In this document: piece after piece, positions 10,537-19,716 of the stretch
How positions within the stretch are numbered: position 1 is the stretch's first letter
How the letters are laid out: each line of letters begins with the position of its first letter
Assembly (NCBI GenBank): GCA_003427395.1
Contig: BFEA01000547.1
Coordinates: 154,466-182,986 of the forward strand
Origin: Chara braunii
Lineage: Eukaryota > Streptophyta > Charophyceae > Charales > Characeae
Direction of reading: 5' to 3'
Length of the DNA stretch: 28,521 bases
The notes under the pieces: model-generated
What the model was told of the DNA's origin: nothing
Databases searched by the model: none
What the model saw: only the letters and a program-made list of their open reading frames with translations
Translations under genes and position numbers: made by a program

Positions 10537-11537
10537 CACACTAGTTAGCCCCCAAAATCAGAGAGCAGGTTAACCGAGCACCCATTTTTCAGGCCCATTT
10601 ATAAGAAAACCAGACAGTCATTTTAACAACACTTCACACCAATCTATAGAGTGCACTTCTTACGACCCCATCACAGAAAAAAACATTAAAAAAAGCAATT
10701 AAAAACATATAAAACAGCAAGCCAAAGGTGCATTTCCATGAAATTTGGCCCAAGACCAATTTCAGAAATTTCAGAAATCTTAATAGCGCAAATTCTAAAA
10801 CTCCAAATAACCCCAAATGTCATATGCGGCAACCCTATCAAAATGCATATATAGCAAAAACTTGAAATTCTAAAACTCCAAATAACCCCAAATTTCATAT
10901 ACGGCAACCCTATCAAAATGCATATATAGCAAAAACTTGAAATTCCAAAAAAATATGAAATTTGAGCCCAAAACCCTAATTTCAGAAATTTCAGGCCTGA
11001 AAACCAGATGCCCCGTTAACCTCTTGCAAAATCACGATTTTGACCTTACTATCGAAAATCAAAATTTTTGTCTTTTCTTGGATTTTGTTTTCTCGCTATT
11101 CTGTTATGGAAAATCGCAATAGCGCAACATCTGAAATTTGAAATTTCGTTGTTGAAAATACGTAATATCCTTCTTTTTGAAAATTTCGATTTCCTATTGC
11201 ATTTCCCGTTAGTTGGAAATTCGGAATATTTTTTTTTTCGAAATTCGTTTTTCTAAAAACGGTACGGGAAATCCCTCCTGCAGGTATTATTTTCCAAACT
11301 GCGAATATTCTCATCTGAGAAAATCCGAATACTGGTCATTTCTTTTCGGAATTGTTTTTCCCAGTTCTAGGATTCTGTTAGTCAGTTCTATAAATCATTT
11401 GCAGTCTGAAGTCGAAATTTTTTTCTCTCATTGATCATTTCGAACTTTAAGGGAGGCCGGAAGACCTGGGTAACTTGCAAAAGTCGGGATTTTTTTAATT
11501 TTTCGAAATTTTTTGCAAAGTTCAAACTTTTCTTTTT
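10537..11537. other. AT-rich segment, possible separate insertion, no gene
   Basis: About 1 kb of AT-rich sequence with many GAAATTT and TTTCAGAAATTT words and a 75-bp tandem duplication. Open frames here are short and have no recognisable domain. Together with the six bases 2641-2646 it is bracketed by the 9-mer ATTGATTAG (2632-2640 and 11538-11546), as if it had been inserted into A's leader before B landed near its left end. The type of element is unknown; no LTRs, RT or terminal inverted repeats were seen. Confidence 0.4.
10790..10945 (+). repeat. 75-bp tandem duplication
   Basis: AAATTC recurs at 10790, 10865 and 10940, an exact 75-base period. The two full copies differ at only a few positions (for example ATGTCATATGCGG versus ATTTCATATACGG). 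The third copy is only begun. Confidence 0.85.
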
Positions 11538-11874
11538 ATTGATTAGTGGCTCCTTATCTGGGCGATTCTTCCCACCCACCCTCCCCATCTATGTTGTTGC
11601 CCCTTCTGGCCCTACCTTCTCTATCCATCCCGGGGTACCCGCTGCGACGACATTGGTGAGCTGCCATGTCAGTAGGCCACGTCAGCAGACTACGCCAGCA
11701 GGACACGCCAACAGACCATGTCAGCAGGCCACGTCAGCAGACTATGTCAGCAGGACACGCGAGCAGACCATGTGAGAAGGACACGTCAGCAGGACACGTC
11801 AGCCGACAGAGCAGGAATACCACGTCAGCAGGCCCCAGGCCTGGTCTATGCTGTTGCGGTCACATACAGCCGTT
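11538..11874 (+). other. Element A leader, resumed
   Basis: Sequence between the putative insert and the likely gag start. Most of it is taken up by a 13-bp repeat array (11666-11834). It is assigned to A because gag follows directly and because the 9-mer at its left edge matches the end of the first leader piece. Confidence 0.45.
11666..11834 (+). repeat. Thirteen-unit array of a 13-bp repeat
   Basis: Thirteen consecutive units of exactly 13 bp, consensus ACGTCAGCAGGAC, start at 11666, 11679, 11692 and so on to 11822 with no phase slip. Units 1-4 resemble units 5-8, giving a 52-bp higher-order repeat. Five units contain ACGTCA, whose reverse is TGACGT, the core of plant bZIP (TGA/as-1-like) binding sites. 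The array ends about 40 bases before the likely gag ATG. It could be a transcription-factor cluster, a packaging signal or simple slippage. Confidence 0.9.
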
Positions 11875-13058
11875 ATGGACCAAAGGTTCGGAGAAGCAGA
11901 CCAGGCCTATCAGGTCCGGATGCTGGCTTGGAGTACCGAAACAAAGAAACGGGCAGATGACGTAGCAGCGGCAGCGAAGAAGAAGGCAGAGGACGCCGAG
12001 TAGGCACGTCTGCTGGCACTTGAACAACAGCGCCAGCATGACAAGGCAGCAACAAGGGCTGCCGATGAAGAAAGAAACCAACTTCATGAGAAGATATTTA
12101 GCGGAGAGCAGACTTTGCTCACAATGACAGTGGAATGGCGGACCGAGTCCGAGAATGGCAAGTTGGAGGATTGCGAAAACAAGATCGCTCTCCTCCTCTC
12201 GCATCTCACAGACTTCTGGCTACATGCATTATGCAGCAGGAGGACATCCACAGCCTCGACGACTCGCTAGCTCAAGTCCAAGGCCGCCTTCAACAGCTGG
12301 AGCAGCGACCGGTCGCCGCCCCCGATGCAAGCTCTTCCAATACCTCCGATCGCCTCGAAGCATTGGAGATGGATGTCAGCTCCCTCAAAAACGGCGTGCA
12401 GTTACAGCAGACCGCAACGCAACAGTTGCAACAACGGATCTGTACTACCGCCAAGATCTCAAGTTTGGAACCGCGCGAAACAGCTCCAAAGTTTGACGGG
12501 CAGGAGATCTTCTGCTACTCAACGAAGACAGATCCGGTTCCATGGTTCGGCAAGTTTGAGCTCACGCTACAGCTACACAATGTCAAAGAACACAAGCACT
12601 ACGCATACTTAATACTCTCGCTCAGGGGGCGCGTGCCAGGCTTGGTTGGACAACCTCTTGTCCAAGTACGGACTGGTAGCTAACGACTTGCACACCAAGA
12701 TCAGTTGTGATGATTTGAAGGCGGCGTGGTACAAGCGGTTTCAAGTCGAGCCGCCTGAGATCAAGGCTATGGACAAGCTCATGGTCTTCGAGCAAGGCAC
12801 GCTGCCAAGTACCGACTGGATCGCCGAGTACCAACGCTTGACGTCAGTCCCAGACATCCAGATGGGCTTCAAAGCCATCCGCCACTATTTCATCTCAGGG
12901 TCATGTCCGACATTAAGCAATGCCCTGACTCACATCGAGGACACCTTGACGACGATGGCGGAACTTTTTGACAAGGCCGCGTAGATTATCATTATGAACA
13001 AGGAGGCGAAGAATCTGCGTTCGTCTGCGGCAGGCCTGAGCAGCAGAGTTCGCAACTG
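11875..13058 (+). pseudogene. Element A gag, N-terminal and capsid part, frameshifted
   Basis: The likely start is ATG 11875. The first part is a charged, Ala/Lys/Glu-rich helix that looks like a coiled coil; it has a TAG at 12001. The reading moves frame near 12215, continues with IMQQEDIHSLDDSL and SLEPRETAPKFDG, moves again near 12625, and goes on as DNLLSKYG, AWYKRFQVEPPEIKAMDKL and IAEYQRLTSVPD. That order matches the capsid-like retrotransposon gag domain of plant Ty3/Gypsy elements. A TAG at 12982-12984 sits where CAG would be expected, and similarity of style fades by about 13058. The nucleocapsid part of the same gene probably lies at 24576, beyond element D. Confidence 0.8.
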
Positions 13059-13434
13059 GGATTTTGAGGAATCCCTGTACCTGACCTAACCACACCCTCT
13101 TTGAGAACCAACCACCCATACCCACTGTATACCTGGCCTGCCGGACCTTTATCCATCTAGCCTGCTGGACCTTTACCCATCTCCACCTGCTAAGAAGAAG
13201 AAAAAAATGTACCCAGACCTACCCTACCTGAACCTCTTCAGCATGTAACTGGCCATACCTACCCATGAGCATTTTTTTTCAAAACCACCCATGGCTACCT
13301 GAACCCAAACCGTTTGTTAACCACCCATACGCTGCCCTACCCAAGTTTTCTTTACCTGTACCCACCCGTACCTACCCATAATTCTATGCACCCACCCGCA
13401 ACCACCCGTGCTCATCACCCACCCTCCCCTAACC

Positions 13435-13602
13435 NNNNNNNNNNNNNNNNNNNNNNNNNNNNNNNNNNNNNNNNNNNNNNNNNNNNNNNNNNNNNNNNNN
13501 NNNNNNNNNNNNNNNNNNNNNNNNNNNNNNNNNNNNNNNNNNNNNNNNNNNNNNNNNNNNNNNNNNNNNNNNNNNNNNNNNNNNNNNNNNNNNNNNNNNN
13601 NN
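13435..13602. other. Assembly gap (168 N)
   Basis: A run of N lies inside the low-complexity region, as is common where short repeats stop assembly. The true length may differ. Confidence 0.98.
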
Positions 13603-13837
13603 CCCCTGATTGTCCTTAACAGCCCCCAACTGTCCCCAACCCCCTGGACGTCAAAGGATTGACGTGGTAATTTTTATTATTATTAATATTAATATATATA
13701 TATTTTTGGAGATGTGGCAGCTGCTGCAGCTACTGCCGCAACAGCAACAGTTGTTACATCTGGTTGCTCTGATGCTACTATGGATGCATCTGGTGCTACA
13801 GCAGATCTGCAAATGCAACAACCCTCGGTTTGTCGCA

Positions 13838-13872
13838 CACATACACACGCACACACGCACACATACTCACAA
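13838..13872 (+). repeat. CA-rich microsatellite
   Basis: Imperfect CACACG/CACACA repeats. They create a His-Thr run in translation that is not a real protein. Confidence 0.8.
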
Positions 13873-14431
13873 ATATTACATACACAGGGTTACACACATA
13901 TGAAAATAGTCTGAAATTTTGAAAAATAAAAAATAAAAAAATGAAGAGATATAAAATTTACCCTTGCGGGAAAGAACTTTTGCTTCCTAGGAAAGCGAAA
14001 AATTTGGAATATGAGAAAAAGTGTTACGCTTGAGCGAAAATACAAAGCCTGCAATGCTACAACACTCACATCGGTTATACCACGGTTACCCGATGGGAAC
14101 CTCTACCCACCCGTACCCACCCGTTCTTTTTTTTTGGCCACCCGTGCCTGCCCATACCCGTCTTTTTTTTTTTCCTGGCCGACCATACCCGTTTGTTTTT
14201 CCCTTACCCCTACCCCTACCTGCCCCTACCCACCCTTGATCTCCAAAAAGGGCAATTGTGCCCGCCCTAACAACCACCACCTTTTGTTTGTGCCTGCCCA
14301 TACCCAACTCCCCTTTCGGAAAGGGTACCCATACCCGCCCATAACCTGGCGGTTACAGTCGAGTACGACGCGGTACAGGCAACGGTTACCCGTTTGCGCT
14401 CTCTGCCGAGCAGGGACCAGCATTGGCCAAG

Positions 14432-14729
14432 TGTAGCGGACCTCTGGTTGGTCTGTGAGACCAGCCCCTAGGCCTGTCCTCACAGACCTGTGTTGTATTC
14501 GGGGCAGTCCAGTCCAGACCGGTACCACTGTCGGTACCAGCCAGTCCAGTCCAGTCCCGTCAATCCGCTGGGGTATACCCTAGCAGTTGTTTGTTTTCTC
14601 CATCATTCTACACTCGCACAATTTTTCAGAGTCTTGCGTGGGAGCTGCGCTGTGCTGTCTCGCTCCTCCCTCATCCTCCTTCTCCGTCATCATCCCTAGC
14701 GGAGCACCACACCTGGTGGGTCCGCTGCA
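14432..14729 (+). repeat. 5' LTR of element D (298 bp)
   Basis: It starts TGTAGCGGACC and ends GGTCCGCTGCA, nearly perfect terminal inverted repeats of 11 bp. Inside are a 10-bp stem GGTCTGTGAG/CTCACAGACC (14450-14488), paired GGTACC sites near 14520-14538, repeated CAGTC words, and the palindrome GGGTATACCC (14571-14580), which could act as a TATA-like element. The promoter assignment is a guess. Confidence 0.92.
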
Positions 14730-14730
14730 T

Positions 14731-14742
14731 TGGTATCGGAGC
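14731..14742 (+). other. Primer-binding site of element D (initiator tRNA-Met)
   Basis: TGGTATCGGAGC begins two bases after the LTR end, the same primer class as elements A and B. Confidence 0.86.
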
Positions 14743-15017
14743 GGGAACGTTCCCCGCTCCCACCCACCACCCCGTACAGCTGGGAAAACAGCAAACCCGA
14801 CAGCGGGTTTTTTCGCTGTTTTTCGGGTGTTTTCCAGCGAAAACGAGGGAAAAAGCAGGCGCCTGCAGGAGGTGACATGTGGCGAAAAAAGCAGGTGCCA
14901 CTACGAGCGCAAGCGCCAAGGCCAAGGCAACCGCACGCGCGCGTGCCACTCGTCCATGCTGCCCCGCCCCGCTCCCGGATTTACATTATTAAGATCCAGG
15001 ATTTTTGCTGCTGCAGG

Positions 15018-15082
15018 GGTTTGAACCCATGCGCCTGCTGGGCCATGCGCGTGCGTAAGCACCTTGATAACACACTCGCCGC
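15018..15082 (-). other. tRNA-like internal promoter signature (possible SINE remnant)
   Basis: On the minus strand, GGGTTCAAACCC (15017-15028) matches the RNA polymerase III B box (GGTTCRANNCC), and CGGCGAGTGTG near 15071-15082 loosely resembles an A box about 54 bases upstream. The spacing fits a tRNA-derived SINE head. No full cloverleaf could be drawn, so it is not a functional tRNA gene. No SINE tail or target duplication was identified. Confidence 0.35.
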
Positions 15083-15250
15083 AGAGTGTACATGGCCCTG
15101 TAGTACGGCACACTCGTGTTGAAGAGGTGCCGTGCTGGCTATTTACCCCTCCCCCCCGGCCGGCGACGAGCAGAGCAGCAACGGGCGGGTTGCTATTTGC
15201 TTCCCCCCCCCCCGTGGCTGCTGCTGCCTGTGCTCGTGGCCACCTGCAGT

Positions 15251-15483
15251 GCCACGTGGCAGCCTGCCGTGGACTTGAAGACCCCCTGTTTCAGGGGCTG
15301 CTCTACAGTGGTGAGGGTCTGCTCACACAGCAGACCCTAGATCTGCAGATCTGCAGAACTGTTGCTAGGGGCTGATCAAGATCTCAGCCCCCTCTCTCCT
15401 CCAGCTGGCTTGCTGCAGCGAAGGCCAAGACCTTCCTGGTCTTGGTATACCTTGTGCCCTTGGAGACACCAAGGGCCAGGTAT
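15251..15483 (+). repeat. Run of seven perfect hairpins or palindromes
   Basis: In order: GCCACGTGGC (15251-15260); CCCCTG-ttt-CAGGGG (15283-15297); AGGGTCTGCT-cacac-AGCAGACCCT (15314-15338); AGATCTGCAGATCT (15339-15352), overlapping CTGCAGATCTGCAG; GGGGCTGA-8 nt-TCAGCCCC (15368-15391); CCAAGACC-ttcct-GGTCTTGG (15425-15445); GCCCTTGG-agaca-CCAAGGGC (15456-15476), which has an extra outer ATACCT/AGGTAT pair (15447-15483). The stems are all different in sequence, so this is not a copied unit. In RNA it would be a highly structured leader domain. Confidence 0.85.
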
Positions 15484-15485
15484 CA

Positions 15486-15890
15486 CTTATCTCTCTCCCC
15501 TCCCTCTACTAACTCACCCTCCATACCTCTCCTCTCTCCTCTTACTCACCCCTCTTTCCCCCACCTTCTACTGCCTCTTTTCTCTCCTCCTTTTACCTTC
15601 CCCACCCCACCTTTCTCCCACCACCCACTCTTTTACTCTCTTTTCTTCATTTCTTTTCTTTCCCCCTTCTTTTCTCCCTGCTTCTTGATCCCTCTCCACC
15701 TTTCCCCATCCCTCCTCTCCCCCAACTACCACCCCATCATCCCCCTACCTCCCATCTTTTTCTCTTCCCCTCCTATTTCTTTCTTTTCTCCTTCACTTTT
15801 TCATCCCCTTCCCCCCTCCTCGAATTTTTTTCTATTTTTTTTCTTTCTCTCTCTCTTTTGATTTATCTTTTCTCTTTTTTCCAAAAAATT
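15486..15890 (+). repeat. Pyrimidine (CT) tract
   Basis: About 400 bases almost entirely C and T on the plus strand. It gives long open frames of Pro, Ser, Leu and Phe that are artefacts of composition. Such a tract could form triplex DNA; it can also supply splice-acceptor-like sequence. Confidence 0.9.
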
Positions 15891-16017
15891 GAATTATGTT
15901 CTTCCCCACCTTCTTTTCTCATGTTCTGATTTATTTCTTTTATTTTTCTATTTATTCTGAAATTTTGATTTTCTTTACGGCAACCCTAAATCTGATTAGG
16001 CGTTAGTCTTTCTTGCT

Positions 16018-16345
16018 TTCGGCACACGTTTTGACCCCGTAGGGGTAACAGAGTTGTGCCGAATTTTTTTGATTTTTTCTTAGTCTTTTTCGGCACACTT
16101 GGACCCCATGGGGGTAACGAAATGCTGCCAAAATGTTTAAATAATCAGATACTCCGTTTCTCTCCACCTCCTTATGCACTTATTTACTTATTTATTTATT
16201 TATTTATTATTATTTTTATTTATTTTTTGAAAAATTTTATTTGTGGCAGTTTGAAACCCCTAGTGTGCCTATCTCGGTCTCTCCTTTTCCCTTGGCACAT
16301 TCTTGACCCCATGGGGGGTAGGGAAATGCTGCCGAAAATTTCAAA
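16018..16345 (+). repeat. Three copies of a 45-bp motif with nested inverted repeats
   Basis: Copies start near 16020, 16091 and 16293. Each begins GGCACA, has an inner ACCCC-3 nt-GGGGT inverted repeat, and ends in GTGCCGAA or CTGCC(G/A)AA. In the first copy TTCGGCACA (16018-16026) pairs with TGTGCCGAA (16055-16063) around the inner stem. They may be tiny MITE-like insertions or regulatory stems. Confidence 0.65.
16172..16227 (+). repeat. TTTA-rich microsatellite
   Basis: Tandem TTTA/TTAT words in the leader of element D. Confidence 0.85.
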
Positions 16346-16548
16346 AAAATAAATATTATTTTTCCTTTCACATTTTGTTTACTTCTTCCCTTAATTATTT
16401 TTATTATTTATATACTTTCTTATTTACTTATATTTTCTTTCGAAATCTTGTTGTTTATTTAGTTTTCTCTCGCCTTTCCCCCCTTATGCTTGCTATTTTA
16501 TTTTCTTGATTAGGTCACCGGTAGCCTACCCTAACCACTCAAGCTCCG

Positions 16549-16588
16549 GTTAGGGTTTTCTTAGGGTTTTGCTAGGGTTTAGGGTTCT
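16549..16588 (+). repeat. Degenerate plant telomere-like run
   Basis: Four TAGGGTTT-type words follow closely (GGTTAGGGTTTTC, TTAGGGTTTTG, CTAGGGTTT, AGGGTTC), then a C run at 16592-16603. They resemble interstitial TTTAGGG repeats or the telo-box found upstream of plant genes. It lies about 200 bases before the gag ATG of D. Confidence 0.6.
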
Positions 16589-16782
16589 TCAACCCCCCCC
16601 CCCCAACCTTACTTACCCCTTCCTATTCGGGCACCCTGGACCCGAACCACCTCTTCCCCTTTGACGGCGCCCGCGCTAGCCTTGCTAGCGCCGTCCGCCG
16701 CTTTCTACCGCGGACCCCCCCCTACGCCCTCCGCTCACGCGGACCTCTCCTGGCCCCCTCCAGCCCGGCCCGTCACCTCCCC

Positions 16783-18725
16783 ATGGCCGACAGTGTGTCA
16801 CACGCTGCCGACGCGGCGACGACCACGACACAGGGGTCCACACACGTGGCGACGGACCAGGGCCACCAGCCCCAGGGGGACCTGCACACCCTCCTCACCT
16901 CCGTCCTCGCGCCCATCCAGGTGCAACTCGCGACCCTCGCGCCCTTACAGGCGCAGGTGGCGACCCTTGCCGGCGCCATGCGGCAACTCCAGGACGCTGG
17001 TCGTCCTTCCTCTCCTCACCCTCTCTCTTCTCTTGGCTCCCAGTCCGGGTCCCCTGTTCTCCGACAAGGTGGCCACGGCGGAGCTTCTTCCTCTGCCACC
17101 CCCGACCCGGCCATCTTGGTGACCGTCCACGCCCCTAGCTCGACGGCCGCCACGAGTCATGCCCTCCCTCACTCTACGGGTGCACCCACCCAGATTCGGA
17201 CCACTACGGCCACGGGACCACAACTCGCTACCATGGTCTCAACTTTTTCGGGTGCCCCGCTCCTCCCTTCCCTTCTCACGACTGTAGCGCCATTTGGCTC
17301 TCCCCCCTCTGGGATGCCCCGTGCCGCTTGTGCATCCACTTCGTCCACTCTTCCTCCTGCAACTCCTCGCTCGATCCACGTCCTCGGATCCGGGCCGACC
17401 TCGCCCTCTTACGCCTTCAACCACCCCCACCCTCATAGGTGGCTGCGCCTTCGGGCGCACCTCCTCCTTCCTCTACCCTTCCTTCCATGCAGGCTCGCTT
17501 CCCTCGTCCAGCATCATATCCAGCCCCATCCTACCTTCTTCCTGTTCCCTCGGTTGTTGCGGCCTCTTCTATCGCAGCTCCCTCGCAGCCTGCCGCTGTT
17601 GCCCCCGCTGCTCCCCCATGCGGCCCGGCCGCACAGTGAGCTGCGCCCCTTTCTCCAGGACCTGCGTCGACTTACTCAGTCGTGGCACAGGCCTCTGCTC
17701 CTCGATCCCCTCGCCGCCAAAACGGTGGCGCACCACTCGTTCGCTTGTCGGACATTGCCCTGTATGACGGTACAGGCATACGTGTGTCTCGGTGGCTGCA
17801 GTATGCCACCCGCACGCTCCAGCTCATGGGCGCCACACCCGACACGAGGGTGGGTAACCTCTCCACACGCCTGTGTGGCGGTCCTTTCGAGGCCTGGGAG
17901 GATTTCTACGCGAACTTCCGCGCGGGTTGGACCCCGACCTTCATGGATTTCCAGGCGTTCCTCGAGGATCGTTTCGGAGTTCGACACGACGTGACTGACA
18001 CCTTCGAGCGTGTCGTCACCACACGTTGGTCCGGCTCTGGTGGCGCTGCCAGCCTGGATCGCCACATCCAGGTCTTTCAGGACACCCGCCTCATTTGTGA
18101 CGTGGCGTTCCTCCCCGAGGCTTCCCTTATCGATCGATTCTTGGCCAGCCTTTCGCTCGAGGACCACTCCGAGTTATGGCGGTATGAGTTCACATCGGCC
18201 CCGCAGGCTTACGAGGCCGCCAGGGACCATCAGCGGATGCGGGCCCATATTCACCCCGCCTCCTCCTGCCAGCCTCAGCGCACGGCCTACGCCGCCTCCT
18301 CCTCTCACGACACTTCCCAGCGCCGTTTCCCTTTTCACGGTCGCCCCCACCATTCTGCGCAGTAGGGCTGCCACTTCTCGCGTCGCTTCAGCTCGCTCGA
18401 GTATGGTGAGCAGGACGCTGGTGCCCCGCTGTCGCCAGAGGGTGACCATAGTGATGACCTCGACCTCGGCGAGGCCGTCCACCACCATCTCGAGGACTCT
18501 ACTCTGCCTATGGCCAAGCGCCTCCAGCTCATCCTCTCCACCCTCTCCCGGGCACGCAACCGCCCGGGTCACGCTGGCACGTCGCCCCCCGAGGTCCCTC
18601 AGCAGGACCTCCCTCAGGGCTTTGTCCCTCCTTGTGGTGTCCTTTCCGCTGAGGAGTGCGCGGCTATTTTGGGCCGGCGTGGGTGTTTGTGATGGCGCCT
18701 GGATAGTCGTACCTCCTCGCGGTGC
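16783..18725 (+). pseudogene. Element D gag, broken
   Basis: ATG 16783 opens a frame with a short amphipathic region (LAPIQVQLATLAPLQAQVA, a coiled-coil-like stretch at about residues 42-62) and a long Pro/Ser/Thr-rich linker. Near 17420 the reading moves to the next frame. That frame has a TGA at 17637-17639, then the capsid-like gag domain (17682-18220: LYDGTGIRVSRWLQYATRTL, AWEDFYANFRAGW, FQAFLEDRFGV, LASLSLEDHSELW). A TAG at 18363 interrupts the basic tail. At 18684-18725 the spacing of a CCHC knuckle is preserved, C-x2-W-x4-R-x4-C with a TGA inside, so the second Cys and the His are both replaced by one-base changes. RNA binding through this knuckle would be lost. Confidence 0.8.
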
Positions 18726-18821
18726 CCTTATACCACCGCCCTCGACCGCCACTACGCTGACCTTTCCCGCCAACGTCGTGCTCAGTTCCCCCCCGCCGCC
18801 TCGCCGCCTCCTAGCCACGGT

Positions 18822-19716
18822 GCAGTGTACACCTGCGCCCTACTCAGTAGTCGGCTTCCCGACATCCCCGTCGCGGTTTGCCCCTCTCACTATTGGAGTC
18901 GAGGTCTCGCAGGACCCGACACAGTGTACTCAGCCCTCTGTCGCAGTACCGTCTGCGTCTCCGCAGACCACCGTCTCCCCTCCTGCCTCGCCGCGACTAC
19001 CGACGCGTCGAGCCATTCGCTCAGCTCGTTGCAGCGAGCAGTTCGCTACTCGCGAGGACGTTGTGTCCTCTCTTCTGGACTTGAGCATGCTCCAAGCTCG
19101 TGAGGAGCGACTCACCCTCCCTGTCGCTGCATTGCGTAGCCTTCTCACCATCCTCTCTGACCCTGATCGCACCCTCCCGATCATTCCAGTTCGATTGGGG
19201 ACCTCCACGAGGGTGTACTCAGCGCTGTGGGATTCCAGTTCTTAGGGCGACTTCATTCACCCACGTGTGGTGAAAGAAGCCCGCTTACCCACGACAGGGT
19301 TTCCAACTCCCATCTCTGTCACCCTAGGGGATGACAAGACCCAGCGCTTCTTCGATCAGACGGTCTCCGACCTCCCCTTCTTTCTCACTCTCGAGCCGAC
19401 TGATCGTCCCCCGGCGCCTTGTCGCCACTGCTGCTCTGCACATTTCGATGTGATGGAGACGGGGTATGACTTCATTCTCGGCACTCTGTGGTCTCGTCAG
19501 TTTCGCGGCACCGAGGCCGATTAGGCGACCAACACTCTTGTTCTCAAAACGAAGTGTGGACAGACGTATCGCGTACCCTTCATAAGTACCATTGCTACAC
19601 CACGCCCCGATCCTCCTGCCCCGGAGCCTTCCGTCCCCACACCATCTCCTTCTATCACTGTTACCTCGCCTCGGCAGTTCGCCCACTTCATCCAACAGGA
19701 CGACGGCACCCTCTTT
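18822..19716 (+). pseudogene. Element D protease region, inactivated
   Basis: In one frame the sequence runs REDVVSSLLDLSML, RLTLPVAALRSLL, then an active-site strand where D-S-G-A appears as D-S-S-S followed by TAG (19243-19245), then FIHPRVVKEARLP, FFLTLEPTD and the closing strand YDFILGTLW. This is the order of a retropepsin-type protease, with the glycine gone and a stop beside it. A further TAG lies at 19522-19524. The part from 18822 to about 19020 could belong to the gag-protease linker; its frame is uncertain. Confidence 0.7.

Larger units (their letters stand above)
13059..14431. other. TACCC-rich low-complexity region with assembly gap
   Basis: No gene seen. The left part (13081-13434) and the right part (14085-14360) are built from short words such as ACCCACCCGTACC and CATACCC, with an extra 24-base direct repeat near 13136-13185 (CCTGC(C/T)GGACCTTTA). 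T-runs of 9-12 bases are interspersed at 14128 and 14163. Between lie an AT run (13669-13706), a Gln/Ala-type triplet-rich stretch (13710-13760) and a CA-rich microsatellite (13838-13872). It separates the two halves of A's gag, so it is probably inserted or expanded DNA, not part of A's original body. Confidence 0.6.
14743..16782 (+). other. Element D leader, 2 kb, no gene
   Basis: An unusually long region between PBS and gag. From left to right it contains a tRNA-like promoter signature on the minus strand (15018-15082), a run of hairpins (15251-15483), a pyrimidine tract (15486-15890), TTTA-rich microsatellite (16172-16227), three copies of a GGCAC/ACCCC-GGGGT motif (16018-16345) and a degenerate telomere-like run (16549-16588). 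The open frames seen here come from the pyrimidine tract and are rejected as genes. Confidence 0.7.

Noticed and set aside
11666-11834. CRISPR-like array
   Set aside because: Units are contiguous, with no spacers, in a eukaryotic retrotransposon.
11666-11965. Frame encoding a Ser-Arg-Gln-Gln repeat protein
   Set aside because: Created by the 13-bp array, which leaves more than one frame open; gag starts in a different frame at 11875.
13714-13914. Ala/Thr/His-rich open frame
   Set aside because: Produced by triplet-rich and CA microsatellite sequence.
15017-15082. Functional tRNA gene
   Set aside because: B box present but no full cloverleaf, acceptor stem or anticodon arm could be drawn.
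15362-15861. Pro/Ser/Leu/Phe-rich open frames of 108 and 139 residues
   Set aside because: Artefacts of the CT tract.
18010-18800. First two thirds of a 411-residue open frame
   Set aside because: It is a shadow of gag in another frame; only the tail after about 18822 reads as protease region.
17676-18818. Long minus-strand frames (163 and 214 residues)
   Set aside because: Antisense to the GC-rich gag, with no recognisable domain.
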